Source of the DNA: Naumovozyma dairenensis CBS 421
Taxonomy: Eukaryota; Ascomycota; Saccharomycetes; Saccharomycetales; Saccharomycetaceae
Reading direction: 5' to 3'
Assembly (NCBI RefSeq): GCF_000227115.2
Contig: NC_016479.1
Location: 124,001-188,000, forward strand
DNA length: 64,000 bases
The position numbers and the translations under genes were made by a program. Positions 30,534 through 40,928 of this stretch are shown here, one piece after another. Position 1 is the stretch's first letter; each line of letters opens with the position of its first letter. A model generated the notes under the pieces. That model was given only the letters and a program-made list of their open reading frames with translations. It did no database searches and was not told the origin of the DNA.

Positions 30534-32270
30534 GTGAACAAATTGGATATAATAATATATATTTATAATTTCATTTGTCTATAAACTTCTTAATCAAAAA
30601 AATAAACTAATTTATTTTGAAAGTTTTTTTTTGTTGGTAAATGTAAGTTATTGGTTTTTAAACCTAGATCGAAATGTGCCACATTCCATAACATGGCATA
30701 TTCCGTATGGTTCTTGTGTAACGAGTAGGTAAATACTTCATACAGCGTAAGTAATTGTTTAATAGGATGATTACTACCATTTTTTTACTGTAGTTATTGG
30801 TTGTCTACTTAAAACAGGACTGATACGAAAACAGGAAAAAACTATACATTGGCTATTGGAAACTACGACAGTCTATGAGAAAAATCTTCGATATAGTTCA
30901 TTATGTATGACCGAAATAATGACGAGGAGAGATTGTTAATCTATGTGAAGTGACAATCCCAATTGTCCCTGAAAGAAAGGTATTTTAACTGTCAAATATT
31001 CATTAGATTTTGTTCGAACAGTGAGAAACTCGGAATATGTTTCCATGAAGCGGTAAGATGGGCTCATTATGTGTTTCCTATGTAGTTTTATTAAATAGGG
31101 TTACTGACAGCGTTTTTGTCTGACACTAGGAATTCTTTTTTGGAAGTGACGTGTCTGATAAAAACGTGACATTTTTGATCCTCTTCTGGAAGACTCCGAG
31201 TTCCACGCGCTTCCGCGGCAGCAGGAATTCTCTAACAGAGAATTTCTTTCGCCACCTTTCATTGTTCGGCCCTCACGGAATTTTCAAGGAACATAAACCA
31301 GAGAGGAAAATGGAGCGATGTATAGTTACCCGGAGATATCCTCTCCAGTTTCTACGATGATATCTCGGCGGAAGATAGATATCGTCCCCACTCTGAGAAC
31401 TTCAATAAGAGTCGTGTAAAGACATAAGAAATCAAGCAGAACCTTGTAAGAAAGGGCCTTGAGAATGTCCTTCAGTAGGATAACATTACTGTTTATAAAC
31501 AATAGAAATATGGCTTTGATATCATCAGGACTAGGCAAACCACTCCTGTCAACCCACCAAATTCACCCTAACTATATACCAGAAATTAACCCTCTTACTC
31601 CTTACTTGAAATTTACTTCAATACCATTGCCATGGAAGCTAGCTGGGATGACTTAACTAATCATTAGTGTCTTCTAACATGTTTCTTAGAAAGGAAAAAA
31701 ACTTTTCCTTTTCTACGGCAGCCCTCTTGAACGGAAAAAACACGGGATATATTACCCACAGTAATGACTGCGCCCTACGTAGAATCACGTACACTTACCC
31801 TAAATATTTGAGGAGCAGAGTAGCTTCTTGTTCCTCACTTTAGCGGGTTCACCACTTAAACTACTTCCAAAGAACTACGCAGTCTTGCTAAACGTTTTCG
31901 TCCAATATGTCTCAAAGTGTAAGAATTTTTTGATCTGTTCAAGAAACATTGATCAGACCAATTTTTTTTTCTTCTTTTTCTTATTTAAAAGCGTAAAGTT
32001 AAAGAGCCGAGGCTTACTTTCAGAAGGAAAATCTGCAAATTTAAGTGAAGGAAATTAAAAAAAAAAAATAGAAAAACGGACAATAGGAAACCGGAACACA
32101 CTACTATTGGGCCTTTGACATACTTTAATCATTTCATTTAGCATACGTAGCTTTAAAAGTATTGAAAACGTTATTATAGTTAAAGAAACTTTTACAAAGA
32201 CCCTTGCATTTCGATTGAGCACCACATACGTAGTATTCAAATATAGAACAGAAAAAGTTAACGAAACACA
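30534..32270. other. 1.7-kb gene-poor interval before MNN2/MNN5
   Basis: This is the longest stretch without a gene. Several 60-75-codon frames occur on both strands, none with recognisable content. Features seen are an imperfect 12-bp inverted repeat at 31687-31715 and a shorter one, AATTCTCT/AGAGAATT, near 31214-31232. In related genomes this interval would hold genes such as RPS22A or SWE1; I see no relic of them. It may include a long MNN2/MNN5 upstream region. Confidence 0.4.
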
Positions 32271-34034
32271 ATGATACGTCTGTTCAAAACTTCATTGTTC
32301 CGAACATTGCAAAGAAAGAAGACAATCACACTAATATCATGCGCGCTTTTATGTGTTTGGCTATTAACTCATATATCAAACGTTGATACATCGGATCTGA
32401 CGCAACAATTCCTACCGTTGACCGCCACCGCTGCAATTAGGAAGACTCCCATAGTGGAAAGATTTTATATTGATCTTTTTAATTCAATAAACCAATATCG
32501 TCCATTGAACCCTCCTTCAAATCCAGATGATTTGCGTGATACTGAGAAATGTAAATGGCACGGCGATATATCAGTGCATGATTTTGATAAATTCAATGAA
32601 TATTTATCGTATAATAATTTGAATGAATGTTATAAATTATCAAATATTCAATTGAATAATTTGAAAAGATCACATTCTGGATTCGTTGAGTCTATCCTTT
32701 CTGAATTTTCAACTAAAGATGATAAATTAACCTCAGGGTTGTTCCCAAATAATGAAGGGATCGTTACAGTCGGTGGTGGGAAATATACCGTCTTATTAAT
32801 GACTATGATTGAAAAGTTGAGACAATCTGGAACAACTTTACCATTAGAAGTTATAATTCCACCACAGGATGAAGGCGATGATGAATTCTGTAATAATGTG
32901 TTACCAAATTATAATGGGAAATGTATTTACTTCAAAGATGTGTTACCTGATCAATTAAGTGATAAATTAGTTATAAAAGGATTCCAACTTAAACCATTAG
33001 CTATATTATTATCCAGTTTCAAGAAGGCTTTATTCCTAGACGCTGATAACCTCGCGATGAAAGATTTAGATAATATTTTCAATACTCAGGCATTTAAACA
33101 GAAAAGATTGATTGTTTGGCCCGATGTATGGAGAAGATTTACTGCACCAGCTTATTATAAAATTGCGAATATTAAATTGGATTTGGGGAAAAGAATACGT
33201 AACTTGAATGATGATGTTTCACCTCCTTCTCGTTATGATGATAATTCAGAGAATTCTGCTCAATATTTGGAGAACGTCCCATTCCATGATTTGAAAGGAA
33301 CTATACCTGATCCAACTTCTGAATCTGGCCAAATGGTTATTGACAAAATTGAACATTTCCATACTCTAATATTATCACTTTATTATAACCTTTATGGTCC
33401 ACCTTGGTATTATAGAATGTTCTCTCAAGGAACATCAGGTCAAGGTGATAAAGAAACATTTATTGCAGCTGCTCATGCATTAGGGAAACCATACTACCAA
33501 GTCCATACCAAAATGGGTTTTAAGGGATATAATGATGAAAAACTTGGATTCCAAGGAGTTGGTCTTTTACAACATGATTTCGAACAAGATTTTAAACAAT
33601 TACAACTCGCAAGCAAAACTATCAATGAGAATGAGAGTGAATATTCAAAATTCAAACAAGATTATAAAGCAACCGTCGATTTCGATGACAGTTTAATGAA
33701 ACCCATTGATGGACCGATCGATATTATGTTTCTGCATGCAAGTTTCTTCAAGTATGAACCATTAGATCTAATTAGAGAACATCGTTATGTGAAAGAAGAT
33801 GGTTCACACTTTAGGGTTTTTTCAGGTTTGGAGAGGTTAAACTATTTTGATTTAGAATTGTTCAACTTCAAAATTTTGAATAAGTTCTTATGTACTGAGG
33901 AAATGATTCACTTCAAATATTACAAAAATGTGGAATCTAAACCAGAGTGGTCAGATATGTGTAAATTCTTAAAAGAGCATACAGAATATTTAGAATCAAC
34001 TCATAAAGAAGCAACTGCTCAGGTACAGCACTAA
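32271..34034 (+). CDS. MNN5: Golgi alpha-1,2-mannosyltransferase Mnn2/Mnn5
   Basis: The 587-residue type II membrane protein has a short basic cytoplasmic tail, a signal anchor at about residues 18-36 (KTITLISCALLCVWLLTHI) and a lumenal GT71-family catalytic domain. The DXD motif is in ALFLDADNLAMKD at about residue 256, where the metal and GDP-mannose bind; KCKWHGDIS-type and GTSGQGDKETF blocks are also family features. Mnn2 and Mnn5 add the first and second alpha-1,2-mannose branches to N-glycan outer chains. Neighbourhood (RPL39 upstream) matches S. cerevisiae MNN5 (YJL186W). Sequence alone does not exclude MNN2. Confidence 0.88.
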   Translation: MIRLFKTSLFRTLQRKKTITLISCALLCVWLLTHISNVDTSDLTQQFLPLTATAAIRKTPIVERFYIDLFNSINQYRPLNPPSNPDDLRDTEKCKWHGDISVHDFDKFNEYLSYNNLNECYKLSNIQLNNLKRSHSGFVESILSEFSTKDDKLTSGLFPNNEGIVTVGGGKYTVLLMTMIEKLRQSGTTLPLEVIIPPQDEGDDEFCNNVLPNYNGKCIYFKDVLPDQLSDKLVIKGFQLKPLAILLSSFKKALFLDADNLAMKDLDNIFNTQAFKQKRLIVWPDVWRRFTAPAYYKIANIKLDLGKRIRNLNDDVSPPSRYDDNSENSAQYLENVPFHDLKGTIPDPTSESGQMVIDKIEHFHTLILSLYYNLYGPPWYYRMFSQGTSGQGDKETFIAAAHALGKPYYQVHTKMGFKGYNDEKLGFQGVGLLQHDFEQDFKQLQLASKTINENESEYSKFKQDYKATVDFDDSLMKPIDGPIDIMFLHASFFKYEPLDLIREHRYVKEDGSHFRVFSGLERLNYFDLELFNFKILNKFLCTEEMIHFKYYKNVESKPEWSDMCKFLKEHTEYLESTHKEATAQVQH

Positions 34035-34667
34035 AAATTAATATTCAACCCAAATCACATTATTTGAGGTGTGAAAATCATGGAAAGGTCTCCTATTCAT
34101 CCTTATCTTACCTTATCTCAAATATTTTGCATTTGTACCTTCTCCATTCCAGAATATGCTTGAATCTGCATAAATTCATGACTTTTTTTCCTAATGGATA
34201 TCCATTTTCTCTGCATCTAACCTAATTCATCATTATTTAGTTTATGTACTTCTTATCACCAAAAGTCTGTAAAGAAAATCTTACAGCAAAAATCTGTATA
34301 CTTAATCACTAAAAAGAAACAATAACATACTATCTTAAAATGAAACTCTACAACTTCGATACGAATGCTGTAGTATGATATTTCAGCTTAAATTTATATC
34401 TCTATCGGTCATTCAACAAAATTATTAAGCTCAAACCTTTATGTGCGGGACGTATTTCCATGTTTCGCGTTTCCTTTGTCGATACGCTCTTCGCTGTTTT
34501 TCCTTGCAAAGTTGGAAAACACTGATATACCACAAATCAACAAGATTTGCATAAGATATTATCATTATAAGGAAGAGCACATCGTTCGTTACTTTCCAGT
34601 CCATTCAACTTCATTTAGCCATCTACATTGCGACCCGATATTAACATATAGACCCAGTCATAATATA
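34035..34667. other. Intergenic: MNN5 3' flank and RIM1 promoter
   Basis: A 630-bp spacer with no recognised element. An in-frame upstream extension of RIM1 begins at 34443, but it has no counterpart in Rim1 and hides the mitochondrial presequence, so I treat it as non-coding. Confidence 0.45.
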
Positions 34668-35209
34668 ATGTTCTTACGTACACAAACACGTCTTTTCCAT
34701 GCTACAGCCAAGAAGATGGATTTCTCCAAGATGTCCATCGTTGGACGTATCGGTAGTGAATTTACAGAATATACAAGTGCCAAAGATCGCAAATATTTGA
34801 AATATAGTATTGCTTCCCAACCAAGAAGAGATGGACCAACTAATTGGTATAATGTCACTGTTTTTAATGAACCACAAATGAATTTCTTGACTCAATATGT
34901 GAGAAAGGGGTATGTCCAGTTTAAAAATGCTCTTCTTTTTTGTTTTGTTATCATCAATTTACTAACTGCTTTTTTTTCTTTAACATGTGTAATGATCTCT
35001 TGGAAGGGAGGTCATACCCTTTTTTGGCAAAATAATATCTACATAGTGCTTTGGTTTATGTTGAAGCTGATGCAGCAAATTATATTTTTGAAAGAGAAGA
35101 TGGTTCCAAAGGTACCACTTTAAGTTTAGTTCAAAAGGATATCAACTTATTGAGAAACGGTAAGCCAGAAGAATCCGTAGCAACTGAAACTGAAGAAGGA
35201 TCCGCTTGA
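34668..35209 (+). CDS. RIM1: Mitochondrial single-stranded DNA-binding protein Rim1, intron-containing
   Basis: Rim1 is the SSB-type protein that coats single-stranded mitochondrial DNA and is needed for mtDNA replication. Exon 1 is 34668-34909 and exon 2 is 35047-35209; the 137-nt intron has GTATGT, branch TACTAAC at 34960-34966 and TAG, and splits the glycine codon in YVRKG-ALVYVEAD. The product is 134 residues, against 135 in S. cerevisiae. The start at 34668 gives the presequence MFLRTQTRLFHATAKK; the OB fold follows, from KMSIVGRIG through NWYNVTVFNEP to LSLVQKDINLL. S. cerevisiae RIM1 also has an intron and also neighbours FEN2. Confidence 0.95.
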
Positions 35210-35586
35210 TTGTGACATTATTAAACTAACGAAATACCAACCAAAAAATATTACTTGAAAAAGAAAGTCAATCTATATTATCTTTATATTACTAATTAAT
35301 TTTAACTGCTCCCTTAAAAAAAAGTATATAATAAATCCAATTCTAAAATAAATAAATAAATATACCAACACATTAGCATTTTTTTTCACTCTTTCCAGTA
35401 AACTAAAGGACCTTGATGAATGATAATTAATGGGCATCTTAGAGTCATTTGTCACCGCTTCGAGTCTCGCGTTGCGACATCACTAAACCTGTAAATCAAT
35501 TAATTATAAGTGCCAAGCTATATATATAAAACTCGATGCATCGGTAAATGTTGTTGGACTGTTGGAACAAGGGATAACAACTCACA
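35210..35586. other. Intergenic: RIM1 3' flank and FEN2 promoter
   Basis: An AT-rich 377-bp spacer with no recognised RNA, repeat or frame; it would include the FEN2 promoter. Confidence 0.4.
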
Positions 35587-37173
35587 ATGATTAAGGAACC
35601 TGTAAGCTCAGTAGGTACTGACCTAGAATGCATGTCGAAGGACACAAAAGATGCATCAACGAAGCCAATTAAAAAGTGGTTCTTGCTTCTAAAAATCGAC
35701 ATTTTCGTCCTCTCATTCGTTTGTCTCCAATACTGGATCAATTATGTTGATCGTGTGGGTTTTACTAACGCATATGTATCAGGTATGAAAGAAGATTTGA
35801 ATATGAAAGGTGATGATTTGAATATAACGACGACTTGTTTCACAATAGGGTATATTATTGGTATGTTGCCTCATAATTTGATCCTTTTGGTTGTGCCACC
35901 AAGGTTATGGTTAAGTTTTTGTACGTTTGCATGGGGGTTACTTACACTTGGGATGTTTAAAGTGAATTCTTTCAAGCAAGCTTGTGCTATTAGGTTTTTC
36001 CAAGCTTTGTTTGAAAGTTGTACCTTTTCAGGTACTCATTTAATTTTAGGTTCATGGTATAAGGACAATGAGTTACCCATTAGAAGTGCAATATTCACAA
36101 GTAGTGGGTTGGTTGGTTCAATGTTTAGTGGTTTTATGCAAGTTAGTATACATGATAATTTAAATGGACGCCAAGGTTTGGAAGGTTGGAGATGGTTGTT
36201 CATTATTGATTTTTGTATTACTGTACCGATTGCCATTTATGGATTGATCTTCTTCCCTGGTGTTCCAGATAACACCAGCAGAGCTAGTAGATTTTCTATG
36301 ACGAAATATATCTTCAGCGAGCAAGAATTACGTTATGCAAGGAGAAGATTACCAGCAAGAGATGAAAGTACTAAATTAGATTGGTCAATTTTCACAAGAG
36401 TATTGAAAAGATGGCATTGGTGGTTATTTTCCTTCGTATGGGTTCTTGGCGGCGAGAATTTAAGTTTCGCATCGAATTCCACGTTTGCTTTATGGTTAAA
36501 GCAACAAGGATATTCATTATCCAATAGAAATAATTATCCATCGGGGATTTTCGCAGTCGGAGTTGTATCTAGCGTTGTTTCTGCCATATATTTGAGTAAA
36601 CTCCAGAAAGCCAGACATTGGCATGTTGCTGTTTTCATATCTATCGTGATGTGTGTTGTTTCCATCATGATACGTTCCAACCCACTATCGCCAAAAGTCA
36701 TGTTTACTGCCCAATATCTTGGTGGCATTGGTTATGCTGGTCAAGCAGTATTCTTTGCATGGGCAAATACAGTGTGTCATGATGATCTTCAAGAACGTGC
36801 TATTGTGTTAGCATCTATGAATATGTTTTCTGGTGCAGTAAACGCCTGGTGGTCATTGTTATTCTACACCGCCTCTATGGTTCCATACTTTGAAAAGGGT
36901 TGTTATGCACTAATTGCAACATCGGTCAGTACAGGTATCGTATCCGTTTATATAAGACATCTCCACATACGAGAACTCAATAATAAGAAATTGCTTCCCT
37001 ACATTGATGCGAATGATATGCTAGCAAGCGATGAGGAAGACGACGATGATGGTGAAGAAGAGCAAGAGGGTGCTGTTTTAGAAGAAAGAGAAGAAGGTCA
37101 AACATTCAGTATCGGGGATTTTGAACCAGAACAAACCCGAGTTATTAATATCATCCCATCATCCAAGATTTAA
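35587..37173 (+). CDS. FEN2: Plasma membrane pantothenate:H+ symporter Fen2
   Basis: The 528-residue protein is a major facilitator of the Dal5/allantoate permease group with about 12 membrane segments. Visible family blocks include QYWINYVDRVGFTNAYVSG at the first helix, GYIIGMLPHNLIL, the RFFQALFESCTFSG segment and GWRWLFIIDF. Fen2 imports pantothenate for coenzyme A synthesis. The C-terminal tail is acidic (EEDDDDGEEEQEG) and cytoplasmic. Length is close to S. cerevisiae Fen2 (512), and the RIM1-FEN2 adjacency is the same as on S. cerevisiae chromosome III. Confidence 0.92.
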   Translation: MIKEPVSSVGTDLECMSKDTKDASTKPIKKWFLLLKIDIFVLSFVCLQYWINYVDRVGFTNAYVSGMKEDLNMKGDDLNITTTCFTIGYIIGMLPHNLILLVVPPRLWLSFCTFAWGLLTLGMFKVNSFKQACAIRFFQALFESCTFSGTHLILGSWYKDNELPIRSAIFTSSGLVGSMFSGFMQVSIHDNLNGRQGLEGWRWLFIIDFCITVPIAIYGLIFFPGVPDNTSRASRFSMTKYIFSEQELRYARRRLPARDESTKLDWSIFTRVLKRWHWWLFSFVWVLGGENLSFASNSTFALWLKQQGYSLSNRNNYPSGIFAVGVVSSVVSAIYLSKLQKARHWHVAVFISIVMCVVSIMIRSNPLSPKVMFTAQYLGGIGYAGQAVFFAWANTVCHDDLQERAIVLASMNMFSGAVNAWWSLLFYTASMVPYFEKGCYALIATSVSTGIVSVYIRHLHIRELNNKKLLPYIDANDMLASDEEDDDDGEEEQEGAVLEEREEGQTFSIGDFEPEQTRVINIIPSSKI

Positions 37174-37634
37174 ATTTCAACTCAGTTGAGGTATTCAATG
37201 TATGTGTACTTTTCTTCCCGTTATAGCTAACATTCGTAAAACATTATATAAAAAACCATTAATAGATGGGAGATACCTAGTATATATTTTCTCTGTAAAT
37301 ACTTTAGAATAAAACATGCATTACACGTCTATATATATATAATAATAATAATAATAATCTTTTCGCGTCTCAAAAAACGCCAAAAAAACCGGAAAAGTTT
37401 ACGCGTCGCCCCAGTCCAAAATTCCTCCGCACTATATAATTTTTGTATGTCACTGAGAAGGTTATTAAAGTTAGAATCACCTATTGTCCCCCAAATTAAG
37501 CGTGTCAAATTTTTCATCTAGTGCAAACTTCTCTTGACACCTCATTTCTTCATTGGTTAGTTCAAGAGACAAGGAACTGACAATCTTGATTGCATCCGAG
37601 ACTTGCATCCCAGAACTAAGAAGATCAGAACACA
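37174..37634 (+). promoter_or_regulatory. Promoter with MCB-type boxes
   Basis: ACGCGT at 37401-37406 and a second CGCGTC core at 37373-37379 lie 230-260 bp before the downstream start. ACGCGT is the binding site of Mbp1/Swi6 (MBF), which drives G1/S transcription. An (ATA)n tract precedes them at about 37340-37358. Confidence 0.55.
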
Positions 37635-40307
37635 ATGATGTCAAAAATTGATGCTATTCGAAAGAAAGAAGCAGATCATATAATACGACTAAAGCAACTG
37701 CATTCTTATTGTCAAGAATTTTGTAACAGTGATACTGGTTCGAAGTTAGACCCATTGATGAAATGTTATGAACAATTAAATAAAGTCGTCCACTCCCTAG
37801 ATATCATCATCTCTAAGCATGATTCCATATATGATACTTTACATAATAATACCAATTTTGTGGGACTATTAAATTGGTTCTTCAATGATACTGAATTATT
37901 AAATGAATATAATAACATTCTATTAGAGCTCTCCAAACTCATTTTACATCCAGAATTAATCATCTTCAGGTCTACTCCATATTCTTCACTTCTTAAATCA
38001 ACATTTGGTACATATTCTTATTTAAAAAATACTGCTGAAAATGAACCATTTGACTCATCTCGATTACTGTCAGTAATAGAAGCATTTGAATATCAATTCC
38101 AATCACGCTATACAATTGCTAATAAAAGTATAATAAAATTGGATAAAGTTCATGACTTATTATCATTCTCTTCTACGTTAATACCCTCTCCACTCACTGA
38201 TTTCAATTCTTTCAAAAGACGTACCTTTTTTAAACTGGATTTAAGGAAATGTAAGTATCATGACACCTTAGTGGAAGTATTACAATTGACCAACGGCCAA
38301 TTAGCCGTTTTCAAAATAAATTCAGGTGAATTACCCTTCTCGTCTAATTTATCTGTCAACTTATTGCAAGAATTATGTAATGATAATTTCAAACTATTGG
38401 ATTTAGGCAAAAAGTTATTATTCTCAACTTTGAAACAAGGTGATTTTGAAATAATAAATTACTTGAAGTCGGGAATAGAAATACAAACATCAACTGGTAA
38501 TAACACAGTATTGAAATTAACTTGTCTTGATGTGGTTCAATGGGAAACATATTGGAAATCAATATTTGAAAAATTATTTGGTCCAGAGTCATCAATTATT
38601 GACAACTATGGCAATAAAAAAGCTTTATCACCTTCGAAAATTTACAGTAATCCAATATCGAATACGTTATTACATAAAAAAAATCATGCGGATTCTAATG
38701 CTGATGGTAATGCTGGTTTCAAATCAAAATTAGGGAAATTGGAAGGATTAAAAACAAATAATAATACAACAATAGGTATTGCTATAAATATTCCAACACG
38801 TCCATTACTCCCCACAAATAATTATTCTACAGCTAGTCTACCGAAATCGAATAAAGGATTTTCTTTACATAGGTCTAAACCATTACAAAGTCCATTGTCT
38901 TCATTAACTGACTTGGTCAATGAAACAACTTCAGCGTTCTCCTCTTCAGAATACATTGCTGCTGAGAATAAAAACGAAACTAATCAGAACCATACTTCAT
39001 TAAGCCATAAAGAATCAGAAACGTCTTTGAAAACTATAGAATCATTGACTTGTAAAGAGCTAATCGATTTGGATAGAAGCATGATGATAGGAATGTCTCC
39101 TTCGTCAAAATTATCACCCAGTATAGAAGAATATAACTTTGTCTCTAATGACTTTACTTTAAATCGCGTACCATCTATAACAGAACATAACGTTGAAGAA
39201 AGTGATTTGGAAAGCATAATGTCCGAATCAGAAAATGTAGATACTTCTAGTACATTCAATCCATCAGCTGACGTTTACAAGCCAACTTTAACTCGAAAAA
39301 CCTCTAATTCAATCTTAAGTTTATTTAAGTCCAGAAATAAGAAAAATTTGACAATAGATACCTCTTCCAATTTTAGTTCTACTTCGTTATTTGATCCAGA
39401 AACACCAACTCCATCATCTGCAAAGGAAATCCGTTTTTGTTCCACTGTACAAGATTCCTTCAATATATCATCATATATCGATATAAATGACTATTCGTCC
39501 ATTTTTGAACTTGAGCAAATTAAAATATCATGTTGGAATAGTCAATTTTGGGAACAAATTTCTAAATCACCGCTCCAATTGACTTTCTTATCATCCAGAA
39601 TTAAAAAGGAGGCCTTCCTATTGATACATAAGGAAAATCAATTGGATGAAAGTCATCTACTATCTCATCTGGATATGGATATAACTGCATCAATGGCCAC
39701 CGCACAAGATATTCAAATCAGAATCCCATCCAAAAATCTTATAACGTCAATCTTGAAGGATAGAGAACCTATTTTAACAATTCGTTCTTCTGAGACCGAA
39801 AGATTATTAAACGTACTGAATCATTGTAGGAAAGGTGATCTTCCGACAAGCTTGACAGCATCCACTACCTTAAGAACATTATCCACGACTACTTCTTCCT
39901 TGATGACTTCACGTGTGTCAAGATCTGTGACGTTACAATCAGACTTAACTGATTTGGGGTCTGAAAATGGCAAATCCATAAGGTCTCAATTGTTATTATC
40001 TACGATAAAAGTTAAATTACATCATCGCGATGATGAAGGCCTTTGGAGGATGAAATTATTAGGTCATGCTGACATTTATTCACAAGAGTTGAATAATATC
40101 CCTCTGGGAATTAAGATCAGTTTGACTGCAGTATCTAAGCAAGGAGACTCTGAAGATGTAGTTGTATTCGATTCTGCGTTAAATGATATTAAAAGATTGG
40201 GGAGAACAGGTATATTGTTCAATAAGACGCAATTTGGGGATAGATTGTTAGAATTTACAAATAGATTAGTCACAGAGGAAGTTTATAGACTGATCCTCCC
40301 CTTATGA
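37635..40307 (+). CDS. YJL181W/YJR030C-family protein of unknown function
   Basis: The 890-residue protein has a helical N-terminal third (about 1-260), a Ser/Asn/Thr-rich middle likely to be disordered (330-590), and a conserved-looking C-terminal half from about 600 (DINDYSSIFELEQIKISCWNS) to the end (VKLHHRDDEGLWRMKLL). I do not recognise a named domain with certainty; a PH-like fold is described for the YJL181W/YJR030C family. The assignment rests on position, between MNN5-side genes and RPL17 as in S. cerevisiae chromosome X, and on the MCB boxes, since YJL181W is a cell-cycle regulated, potential Mbp1 target. An alignment is needed to confirm it. It is longer than the S. cerevisiae members (611 and 745). 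Confidence 0.55.
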   Translation: MMSKIDAIRKKEADHIIRLKQLHSYCQEFCNSDTGSKLDPLMKCYEQLNKVVHSLDIIISKHDSIYDTLHNNTNFVGLLNWFFNDTELLNEYNNILLELSKLILHPELIIFRSTPYSSLLKSTFGTYSYLKNTAENEPFDSSRLLSVIEAFEYQFQSRYTIANKSIIKLDKVHDLLSFSSTLIPSPLTDFNSFKRRTFFKLDLRKCKYHDTLVEVLQLTNGQLAVFKINSGELPFSSNLSVNLLQELCNDNFKLLDLGKKLLFSTLKQGDFEIINYLKSGIEIQTSTGNNTVLKLTCLDVVQWETYWKSIFEKLFGPESSIIDNYGNKKALSPSKIYSNPISNTLLHKKNHADSNADGNAGFKSKLGKLEGLKTNNNTTIGIAINIPTRPLLPTNNYSTASLPKSNKGFSLHRSKPLQSPLSSLTDLVNETTSAFSSSEYIAAENKNETNQNHTSLSHKESETSLKTIESLTCKELIDLDRSMMIGMSPSSKLSPSIEEYNFVSNDFTLNRVPSITEHNVEESDLESIMSESENVDTSSTFNPSADVYKPTLTRKTSNSILSLFKSRNKKNLTIDTSSNFSSTSLFDPETPTPSSAKEIRFCSTVQDSFNISSYIDINDYSSIFELEQIKISCWNSQFWEQISKSPLQLTFLSSRIKKEAFLLIHKENQLDESHLLSHLDMDITASMATAQDIQIRIPSKNLITSILKDREPILTIRSSETERLLNVLNHCRKGDLPTSLTASTTLRTLSTTTSSLMTSRVSRSVTLQSDLTDLGSENGKSIRSQLLLSTIKVKLHHRDDEGLWRMKLLGHADIYSQELNNIPLGIKISLTAVSKQGDSEDVVVFDSALNDIKRLGRTGILFNKTQFGDRLLEFTNRLVTEEVYRLILPL

Positions 40308-40928
40308 AGTAACTTTTTTTTCTTTTTGAAATAATTTTATAATATTATAATTAATAACTAATACAGACATTAATACTTCCTATTGTTTCAATATATTATT
40401 TTTAAAACCACATTCATACTTCAATGTAGCTATCGGAAATGTGTATCCTAAAACAATTTCGTTAAGCTACACAGTAAATAGAAGATGTTTGACATTTTAA
40501 AACCCGTACCTCCCAATCCTTTTTTAAATTGTATGGGTTTTATTGCCATTCCTTGTTTTCCGAATTATTCCGCAAGCCCGTGCGGAGATATTAAAAAGAC
40601 CATGGTCAGAAAGGGAGAGAAGGGAAGGGAAGGGAAAAGGGGTAACAAACGGTTATAACTTCTTCCTCCCACCCTTATTCCCCGGGAGGGCCAGGCTCAC
40701 CACTCAGTAAAACTAGGCCAAACTACGTAGGCAGAAGGCGGGACATTCGACAAATTCCCAATTTTACCGCTGAATGAGGAATTGTGGATTACCCGCCTTT
40801 TGCAAGTAATACTGCAGGATGGAAAATTGGTGCAAGAAGATGTGCGCAGAAGATATTAAAGAGTGAGTGAAGAAGAATCTTGTATTGAACAATCAATTGA
40901 AGATCCATAAGAACTATCAAATAGAAAA
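40308..40928 (+). promoter_or_regulatory. RPL17 promoter with two Rap1-like sites and a G-rich tract
   Basis: Two Rap1-type matches occur in opposite orientation: ACCCGTACC at 40502-40510 and TGTATGGGTTTT (reverse AAAACCCATACA) at 40530-40541. Further on, four or five G runs (40613-40642) meet the G-quadruplex pattern. This is the typical upstream architecture of a ribosomal protein gene plus an unusual G tract. Confidence 0.6.

Noticed and set aside
34443..35123. A 226-codon frame containing RIM1 exon 1 with upstream extension and read-through of the intron.
   Set aside because: The extension has no Rim1 counterpart and the intron has clear GTATGT, TACTAAC and TAG signals; the spliced model restores the full OB fold.
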